Positions 56,601 through 64,000 of a DNA stretch of 64,000 nucleotides are shown one piece after another. Where the stretch lies: contig CAJSYZ010000011.1 of assembly GCA_910574455.1 (NCBI GenBank), forward strand, positions 2,638,941-2,702,940, read 5' to 3'. The notes under the pieces are model-generated. The model saw nothing but the letters and a program-made list of their open reading frames with translations, had not been told where the DNA came from and ran no database searches. Numbering within the stretch: the first letter of the stretch is position 1; the number at the start of each line of letters is the position of its first letter. The position numbers and the translations under genes are program-made. Source of the DNA: Trichaptum fuscoviolaceum (Eukaryota; Basidiomycota; Agaricomycetes; Hymenochaetales; Trichaptaceae).

Positions 56601-57646
56601 CCCGTAGCTGGCGCAGCTGATGATACAGAGGACTTCTTCGATGACATTGTGGGCAATAATGAACTCAACGAAATTGCAGACCTGGAAGATCCCGAAAGCT
56701 TAGTGCATGGGCCTCAGCATCTTGCGGTTCATGACATACTACATGCTGAACGCCAGATGCGCTTGGGTGGCAGAAATGACCCTTTGAGCTTGATGTTAAT
56801 GGCTTCGAAGTCACGTAAGTATTAGTACTTAGTAACCCATGCTTTTGGTGCTGCACATCTGACTTCTTTGATATCATCCTTGCAGAGTCCAGTACGGTGT
56901 ACCCTAAGCAACTTAACGCTCTTGCGGCGATAAAAGGCCATCCAGAGCTCCGAAAACTCCCACAGCTCATTAAAGACTACTTATTCAACAAGTACGAGAA
57001 GCACAACTCCAACTTAAGGGGCTCCTCTGGCAGAGCCGAACCAGCAGTTGAATTGGACATAAGCAATGACTTTTCAATTTTCCATTCAGCCACCGCTTTC
57101 TTTGCCTTCCGTGGCGAATCGATCCCTATAGAACAAGCAATGAGGGAGGTGATCAGGTCCAATCCCTCTTGGCGCGGAAAGGCAAGACGTGATGCAGTCC
57201 TTGTTCGAGTTAATACTCGCAAAAAGGGGTTTGCAGGAATGCGAGTTGCCCGAGTTATGCTTCTTTTCTCCTTTGCCGTTAGTAAATTGAAACGTCAGGA
57301 ATGCGCTCTCGTCCAATTTTTCAAGCGTGTTGGAGACTCGCCTGACCAAAAAACAAGTATGTGGATTGTCGAGCCGGAATATGAGTTAGACACCTTTACC
57401 ACCTGTCCTGGTGTGAAAGCCAGTGGCAGACGTCACTACTACCACCGTGACTGCAAGGCTCCGAAGCTATTTGTGATAGGTATAGGGGATATCTTTCGTT
57501 TGGCTCACCTCCTTGGGGTGCCAAAGGGTGATGAATGTCCTCCAAAGTCATTGACACCCGAGGAGTCCTTGGACTTTTATGATAGATTCTATGTTAACCG
57601 ATTTGTAGACATGCACATGCACGAAACATTGTACGAAAGTAGATAA
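53666..57646 (+). CDS. Plavaka-type transposase, copy C, apparently intact
   Basis: About ten exons with GT-AG introns. Order: MPATRKKHDPFHFPP, a C2H2 finger, an acidic Ser-rich region (DISMLTQDISMLSIGRDE), NDWFPYSCRADFELADFLY and KMYNVIDATKVGDVSWKSF. VWYWDPLEVIRNLVDNPA, RVFRNYMSGNFAWEQA and GSDKTTVS follow (likely catalytic Asp, 54962-54964). Next are RCPDGHLRRSVLGLGSYIA, a Cys-containing LCAICTGWCCK, SPDLLHQMIKG (Asp 55726-55728) and RRYTITVSTLDQIKASLDHF. ITENKHIYAVKETW gives the Glu at 56324-56326. The C-terminal exon runs to the stop at 57644-57646 and includes FRGESIPIEQAMREVIRSNP and DECPPKSLTPEESLDFYDRF. Every exon joins in frame. Plavaka transposases are CACTA-like DDE enzymes found in agaricomycetes. 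The VWYWDP motif has W where A and B have R. Confidence 0.85.
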
Positions 57647-57649
57647 TGA

Positions 57650-58226
57650 TAAAAACAAACTCTTCATTTAGCACACAAAGTACAGTAGGCACGATGGTTG
57701 GAATTCTCTGTACTACGATGTCCATTTTACTACTAGTACTAGTAGTACTTACTAGTAATAAGTAGACTCCGACTTGGAGTCAGAGTCGGAGTACACTCAC
57801 TGGCAGGCTGGCACAACTTGAACTTAGACCTTCAAGCTAAATAAACTTTCTATTTTATTTAATACAAGTAGTAATCAAGAAAACATTCACATCACAATAC
57901 CAACGTTTTCAAACTATACCAATACTAGTACTACTAATCTGCGCTGCACTCGCAGATTAGTAGTACAGCACAGAGGAGCTTGAAAAGGGAGTAAACTGAT
58001 GAAAAATATCAGTACAACCCTTCAAGTTGACAAATTGAATAACCTTCTCATAAACATAAATGAAATATTCGAATAGTAATAACTTGAACGGAATGTAGAA
58101 TGAAAAAAAAGCCTCCGAGTCCTTATTGCGTACTAGTATAGTAGACATTTGCGACACAGTACAAGCACAAAGTTATCCCACATGAGTGAGGGTCAATATC
58201 GTAGAAGCCGGACCTGCCTGAGCACC
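57650..58226. other. Gap between convergent genes of module C
   Basis: No gene. The first 30 bases match the 3' end of A and B (CTCTTCATTTAGCACAC); the rest has TACTAG, CCGAGT and GCCAGT hexamers (57720-57830) and AT-rich sequence. Confidence 0.4.
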
Positions 58227-60156
58227 CTAGTTACTACCATCGCGAATGGGTCCCGAGCTGATGTTCGAAGAGTCGTCTCCAAGAGGATTAAGGTTTTCGA
58301 GAAGCGCTAGTAAGATTTTGTAGTCTTCACAAAAAATTGATTCACTACCAACTGCTGTGGAGACGAAAGAATCCATCTCGCGCTCTGTCGAAAAAAGGTT
58401 CTCGCGGTTGAAGTCATAATCGTCATCGGATTGGTGAAGTTTCTGGACTAAGCCACGTAAATCACCCTCGAGGACCTTGACAAGAGGGTTGCTGGCGACT
58501 ACTCCCGCCCGTTCTTGTACTGTCGGTCGAACGTTGAGATGGAGGATTACGTGCATAAAGAGGTCGTCCGTAAGAATTAATAGACATTTCTTGATCAAAT
58601 TGAATTTGTTCAGGAAGGTCTGGCGTTCTTTGCGTAGTTCATCCTCGAACTTCTGCCGGTGTACAGCATCCTCCATCTTGCCCACTTCACCAACAGTGTA
58701 CAATTTGATGGATGGCTTTGTGGTATCCTGAACAGCATCCTCCTTCTCCACAGCGTCGATGACGGAAACAAGCTTGACGAGGTCGCCTGAGCGTGCCAAT
58801 CGGTGGCGTACATCCACCGCTGAACCGTGTAGAAATACAGCGGAGTAATCAACTTCTACCTTCATTTTCGGTGTTCGATCTGCCGATGCCGAACCTGCCA
58901 ATGAGTCTGGGATGGAGACTTCCTGATGAACTTGTGCAATGAGGGCATCTAACAAAACCAAACATTCCTTGCACGCGTTGTACGACCATATAAGCAGAGG
59001 GACGAAGAACCTCAACGCTTGCACAGGACCCCCTATTACCACTGGCGAGTCATTAGGGTCACGCCCGGAAGCCGTGCGCTGCACTGTCGACGTGGACGAG
59101 TCAAGGCCTGATGTGAACACTGGCAGCGAAAATTCCATGGCGTGCGGGTGAGAGTAGTTGTCATTGGTAGTAGAGTTTTGGATCGCCGTCGGAAGTCGAA
59201 TCATGCCTCGACCGTGACGCGTACTAGCATCATTAAGGTAAGAGGATTCGAAGAACTTGTTCTGAAAGCAGGAGAATATGGAATTCTGGTGTATCCACCT
59301 CCCATCCCCTTTTAAGCCAACTGGATAGAACACGTAGTGTGAGTGATAAAAGACCGTTACGCGATCCAGAAATTTCGACCATCCGGTACCATTGATGAAC
59401 CTAGTATAGTACTCTCGGCGTTCTCGCGATATGAACTCAGAACTTGGAAGGAGCTCCGCAAGCGCCAACACCACCATTAACCTTATATCGCCTACAGTGT
59501 TCCGAATAGCAAATTCAGCGGACGTCCACTGGCAATCACCGGAGAAGAAAGTCAGTACAAATATTATCACGACTGGTACACTGCCAGTGGCAAGTCCGAG
59601 TTGTAATGAATTTATGACTTACGTTTGTAAGGTGCACATCATTCAAGTCGCCCATGTACTTGAGGAGATTAGTCAAGTTCCGTACTGCCCGGAAGTTTAT
59701 CAACAACTGCCTTTTCTTGACTTTGTCTAGCTCCTCTTGGTAATCATGAAGGGCTCGTCTTGTCTGTTGGACCACTATCTTAAAGATGGCCACCGTGGAG
59801 AGAAGAAGTTTGTCATTCTGGGTCGCATAACGGCGATAATGATTATGCCGTATCTCGTTAACTATCTTCGTGGAGAGTGTGTCAATGGCCTGGATTCCGA
59901 CGTTCGAGTTCTTAGCGAACACGTCAAGTCGTTTGAGGAGATCGCCTTCGACGAAGCCTGTAGAGCCGTGAAAGTCTAGAGAAAGTAGACGACCATCTGT
60001 CTTCAATTGAGTCTTGCGCTCGATGTTAGATGATTTGAGTTTCCTACCACTAAGAGGATCCGCCTCGTAACTTGAATACGAGTCGTCACTAGTAGTACTG
60101 CCAGTGTCCGAGTCTGTATCATGGTCATCCGGATCGCTGAAGTAGAGGTATGACAT
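58227..60156 (-). CDS. Third-gene helical protein of module C (611 residues)
   Basis: Two exons, 59623-60156 and 58227-59528, joined across a 94-base intron; 1836 coding bases. It begins MSYLYFSDPDDHDTDSDTG, then QQTRRALHDYQEELDKVKKR, FAIRNTVGDIRLMVVLALAE, TGWSKFLDRVTVFYHSHYVF, FFVPLLIWSYNACKECLVLL, DYSAVFLHGSAVDVRHRLAR and FNLIKKCLLILTDDLF. It ends SIFCEDYKILLALLENLNPL. Homologous along its length to 46385-48231, which has one more intron near its start. The intron acceptor is TTGCCAG followed by TGG, a dispersed-hexamer sequence. Family not recognised. Predicted to be a soluble helical protein with no membrane segment or signal peptide. Confidence 0.75.
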
Positions 60157-60204
60157 TTTCAGAGTCTTGTCAAAGAGCAACTTGAATAGTGAAAGTGGGC
60201 TCGA

Positions 60205-60260
60205 GCTTTCAGCTCAGTGAGTACTTATACGGCAACAGGGGGATCACTAGCACACGCCGC
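60205..60260 (-). promoter_or_regulatory. TATA-like promoter of module C third gene
   Basis: GTATAAGTAC on the minus strand (60221-60230), about 65 bases upstream of the start, aligns with the TATA-like word of copy B. GATCCCCCTGTTGCC lies just beyond. Confidence 0.45.
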
Positions 60261-61875
60261 TGTGGCCCCGTCGGTACTACTATGTAGTAACTTGAGTTGA
60301 AACCATACCCGCAGGCTGCCCAGTGGTCGCCAGCACTGGTGGCAGCAGTGCCACAGTGGCACAGGACCCCAGCAACTTGAACTTGAACTTGAACAAGTTC
60401 AAGTTGAAGCCCTAGTACTAGTACTGCCAGTGCCAGCCTTAGCCTGAGTACTATATACTCAGGCTACTGCTCGGGCCGTGACACCGGCGCAGATGATCAT
60501 GCCGGGCCTTCAAGTTCAAGTTGTCCGGATAATTGTTCTTTGAAAAGTTTGAGCTCAGGCTCTAGGCTTACTACTAGTATAGTAGTAGTAGTACACTGGC
60601 ATTCCAGATAGTATTTGAAGGAATCAAAATTTGAAAAATGTGAAGTAAATTTCCAGCTAAATCACCCCAAAAAGTGCGGAGGCCTGTTCAAGTTGCAAGT
60701 TTGGCTAACAATGCCCTATACTAGTAGTAGTATTCAAGTTGTTGCTGAATTCTTCTCTGAAAGACCGGGCGCCGATCCTGAACTTCGATTCTTTTTTCCG
60801 ACCTAAGGCTTGTACCACTGCCAGTGGCAACTTCAAGTTCAACTTGAAGTTGACTCGGAGGCGGCAGACCCCGGCAGTGGCCCGGCACAACTTAAAGGCC
60901 TGCCAAAGCTTTTATCGGATTTGGATAGTAACCATCCCCGGATCATGATGCAACCAACTTGAAGGCATGGCCCGGGTACGGAGTCCGGATGAAAGGACTG
61001 CCAAAGGCCTGCCCGGCAGTCCGACTAAATTGCGCTAAAAGTTCCCAGTCCCGCTCTTTTCCGAATTCTAGTACTACTAGTAGTAAGAGAATCCACAGTT
61101 CAAGTTGAAGTGTTTTTGTCCGGATAAAACCCATCCATTCAAGAGTTTCCGGCAGGCCTAGCCTGAGTATGATACTACTAGTAGTAGTAGTACTATTCGG
61201 ACTCCTCGGGGTCCTAGCGCCACTCGGAACTTGAGGCTCCGACTTTACTAATACTATCTGAGACAGCATCATGATCAGTGATAAGCTGAGTTCAAATTGT
61301 AACAAGTACTACATAGTAGTACATACTACTACACCAAGGCTGCGACCCTGACCCTGTGCCCATCGCCGTGTCACTCAGGCTCACTCACTGGCAGGCTGGC
61401 AGACTCCGAGTCTAACTGCACAATAAACAATGACAACTAGTCCTGCGGTAGACTTGCATGATGACAAGACTCAGCCTCAGGCTAAGGCTAGCACAATCAA
61501 AGAAGCATTGCAGGCCTTCGGTGTGTAGTACTATACGGTTTAATAGTAATTCATCACTCACAGGCATGGTCATCACTGGCATCTTGAATGTTATTAAATA
61601 GGGCTCAAGCATCAATCAGTACTACTAAATGGACTGTCACCTGCCATAGAGATTGCAACGGAGTCCGAAATAACCAGTCCGTATGGTATGTAGTATACTG
61701 CTTGATCGTTACAACCAGCAAAATACTCATGATCATTATGGTCAAATAGGGCGGATATTACTGCAAGACAGTACTCCTGAAAGGGTATCGCTTCGCCTTC
61801 CAAAGGAACACACCAAAGTTGTGCGAGCAGATGATATAGTATTTAGAGTCACCAACGGATTCTGGAGGCAAAGCA
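60261..61875. repeat. Hexamer-saturated intergenic block after module C
   Basis: Runs such as AACTTGAACTTGAACTTG followed by the inverse CAAGTTCAAGTTG (60370-60410), CAGCCTTAGCCTGAGT, TACTAGTAGTAG and GCCAGTGGCA at 60800-60900 and 61060-61200. No gene recognised. Confidence 0.75.
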
Positions 61876-64000
61876 TTGTTGGACTCCACCAACACTTCAC
61901 AGTCTTATTCCTCTGAAGTAGCAGATGAACTCGTGACGAAAGCAAAGTCATCATGGGAAAACTACCGTAGTCGAAGTGTTCCGCTTGCACAAGAAATTTT
62001 GCGCCAAATGTCGGAACTGCGTGTTGAAGCAGAACCGCTTGCGGGAATCGCGTTACGCCATCTGGAGGAAGACGTAGGGGACGCTACTTGGGAGGCGCGC
62101 GTGGGCCCGGGGAAAACTAATACCGTTTATGATCTGGGCCAAAAGATCAGGGCTGAAATGGCTGTCGACGCTCCTCAAGAGCATTTTTTTGGTCCTTGGA
62201 GTCGAAGCGCGGGGATGAGGCAGAGGCGGGAAGGTTAAAGTGGCAATCGCTGCAGAGAGATGTTGAAAACCTGATACGAGAACTCGACGAATGCCTGAAG
62301 TACAGCGTTTCCAAGTCGCGCATCGCCATCAAAGAGCTAAAAAAAGGGCTTGACGGCAGACCTTCCAAACGACCTCACCTCCGTGATCAAAAGTCTCAAT
62401 GAAATCGCGAATGAGCTTCAGGAAGAGCAGCCGAACAGTACTCTCTACGTGAAGCTCAAATCGCTCAAGAGGACTCTCCAAATCATTGACTTGAAAACGG
62501 AGATGGCCGACGGCGAGAATCATCGCTCTACCATCCAAGTGCAGCACATGTATGGTTTGGTAGTATCAGCGTTTGCTGAAGTAAGTTTGATGTTCAAGTT
62601 ACTGCTCTGCGTCTTCATTCGTTTACATGATTCACATGGCACTGGCAGTTGGAGCATGCGGCCGCCGCCCCCGCCATCCGCTCTCTGTGCGAGAATGCCA
62701 GAGATGACTTGTTCAAGGCGTTTCCGGTACGCATATCCGGAACTAGATTCGTTCAAGATTGAGCCGGCCAGTAAAAAACCTGTCGCCGATACGGGTGTGA
62801 AACCATCCGCATTGTACAGAAAGGTTTCGACCTTGCACAAGTCCTTCATCTACCCACCGACTGAGACTAAGCCCGCCACTCAGCCTGAGGCCGGCACCGT
62901 CATGACTCAGCCTGAGGCCGGCACCGTCACGACTCAGCCTGAGGCCGGCTCACCCAACACGAACAAGTCAGCGAAGAAGAAGAAGGGGAAGAACCCGAAG
63001 AATAAACCCCCGAACACAGAACTTCGCGAAGCTGAGGGCTACTGAGCCCAACACTCAAGCCTAGTGGCGTTAAACGTAACGAGGACCCGACCATGTCGAA
63101 TAAAGGTCCTACTAGTGAGCTTACACAATACGCTCAGTCTGACAACCCCCCCGACTCGGACACGAAGCTTCCGAGTCCGCGATTCCATTACCAGAATTTG
63201 GTTGGCAAAGAGTGAAGACTTGGAGACGCTGAAAGGAAATCTCCGTACCGAGTACGACGAAAACGCAGAGGAAGTGCCAGAGCTTGGGCAACCTGCAAAC
63301 TATGATCTCTTGGACGTGATGGTCATCAACACTATGTTCAAATCCTTCCTTCCGCGCTTTCACGGCGCACTCGAATTTAACTTCGCCCTCTTCCTGCTCT
63401 TAAAAGAGCAGGTCATCAAAATGGAGGAGAAGATACAAACATCCTTATACTACTGAGGATCACAATCTTTTATGCGATATCTTCGATTAACCCTAAGAAC
63501 GCAAAATATAAGGGAAGATTCTATCTTGTGGCGTAATGCCCAACGACGAAAGATGACAATATTCAGAAGAAAGGAATAATTCTTAAAGCGTGTTCGAGTT
63601 AGCACCGAAGTAGATGGGTTTTCGGGGAAATCAGACTCTGCCTTCACTCTATCACTTGAAGACGAGGATTACGCTTCAATGCGATGGCCTCGCTGGACTT
63701 TATAGGTTCGGAGGAATTGCCAACACGTATGTATATCAACCAAGAAAGGCAGGCCAAGAAGGCAAGGGACAACTTGAAGGAGGCCGAGCCTGAGGAGGCC
63801 GAGGATGCGCATAAGGAAGCCGCAGAAGTCTTGAAGAAGCAGGACTTCAAGTCCCTCCCCATCGCACTCAAGCTACACAACTTCATTGGCGACTTGGTGA
63901 CCTTTTGCGTTGAAAAGTTTCGAACGTCTGTCCGAAACGAAAGAGGTGACTATCGCTGGTCGTGTTGTCAACGTGTGAGTATCTGAAAGAGCTGCAAATA
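61876..64000 (+). pseudogene. Second copy of the 32197-type helical protein, frame-broken, runs off the window
   Basis: Starts near MLDSTNTSQSYSSEVADELV. Coding-like helical segments follow in changing frames: WQSLQRDVENLIRELDECL, SLNEIANELQEEQPNSTLYV and FAELEHAAAAPAIRSLCENA. Then come FRYAYPELDSFKIEPASKK, NYDLLDVMVINTMFKSFLPR, FHGALEFNFALFLLLKEQVI and, to the window end, ERQAKKARDNLKEAEPEEAE. Frame changes lie at a run of seven T (62184-62190), a run of seven A (62339-62345) and near 62727. One GT-AG intron (62581 to about 62648) ends ACTGGCAG. FRYAYPELDSFKIE and FHGALEFNF align with FRYSFPYTASFRLE and LHGTLEFHY of the gene at 32197-35119. Function unknown. Confidence 0.6.
62878..62950 (+). 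repeat. 27-base coding tandem repeat built on a dispersed hexamer
   Basis: ACTCAGCCTGAGGCCGGCAC units start at 62878, 62905 and 62932 and encode TQPEAGTVM-like repeats. The core ACTCAGCCTGAG is the odd-centred palindrome seen throughout intergenic DNA. Confidence 0.85.

Larger units (their letters stand above)
48408..60260 (+). mobile_element. Plavaka-type transposon module, copy C, with third gene
   Basis: Starts CACATCAGGGAAACTACTTT and is nearly identical by eye to copy A up to about 57680. It contains the accessory gene (minus), an apparently intact transposase (plus) and the third gene (minus), whose promoter homology with copy B ends near 60255. The best candidate for an autonomous copy. 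Its right terminus is not identified. Confidence 0.7.

Noticed and set aside
59105..59115. CCTGATGTG, inverted copy of the module terminus
   Set aside because: Lies inside a conserved exon of the third gene of copy C, and no other terminus-like sequence follows; a chance match is likely.

Overview
The window looks like nuclear DNA of a basidiomycete fungus, most likely an agaricomycete. The evidence is short GT-AG introns (about 50-95 bases), Plavaka-type DNA transposases, a Ty3/Gypsy chromovirus, a Tad/I-like LINE remnant, a BCS1-like AAA ATPase relic and DUF6532-like coiled-coil proteins. Nothing in it is prokaryotic. It is repeat-rich accessory sequence, with single-copy host genes only in the middle.

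Layout. (1) 412-9545, 36421-46080 and 48408-57680 are three copies (A, B, C) of one module. Each starts with the same terminus, CACATCAGG, followed by about 400 bases of short subterminal repeats. Then comes a many-exon minus-strand accessory gene (charged coiled coil, DUF6532-like region, acidic tail), and then a divergent multi-exon Plavaka-type transposase. Each is followed tail-to-tail by a minus-strand gene for a long helical protein (9750-11990, 46385-48231, 58227-60156). B and C share that third gene and its promoter and lie head-to-tail, so the mobile unit may be a three-gene cassette of about 12 kb. By eye, A and C are nearly identical and B is more diverged. Only the transposase of C reads through without a frame break. 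(2) 13990-23306 holds a decayed BCS1-like ATPase and a DEDDy-type 3'-5' exonuclease gene. The exonuclease is split by a 6.3-kb chromovirus (16434-22755) with 580-base LTRs that look identical and a 5-base target duplication. (3) 23757-24125 is a large near-perfect palindrome. It looks like two module-type termini joined head to head. (4) 24631-26092 encodes a multi-pass membrane protein, and 28520-29830 is a LINE remnant. (5) 32197-35119 (minus) and 61876-64000 (plus) are two homologous genes for another long helical protein, both with frame breaks.

The most unusual signal is dispersed. A small set of hexanucleotides (AACTTG, GCCAGT, AGCCTG, CCGAGT, TACTAG, CACGGT and complements) fills the intergenic DNA in tandem and inverted order, forming odd-centred mini-palindromes. 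It also enters introns and exons. Copies A and C differ at several places by exactly one such six-base unit, including two in-frame insertions in coding exons. This suggests recent, recurrent six-base insertion rather than old low-complexity sequence.
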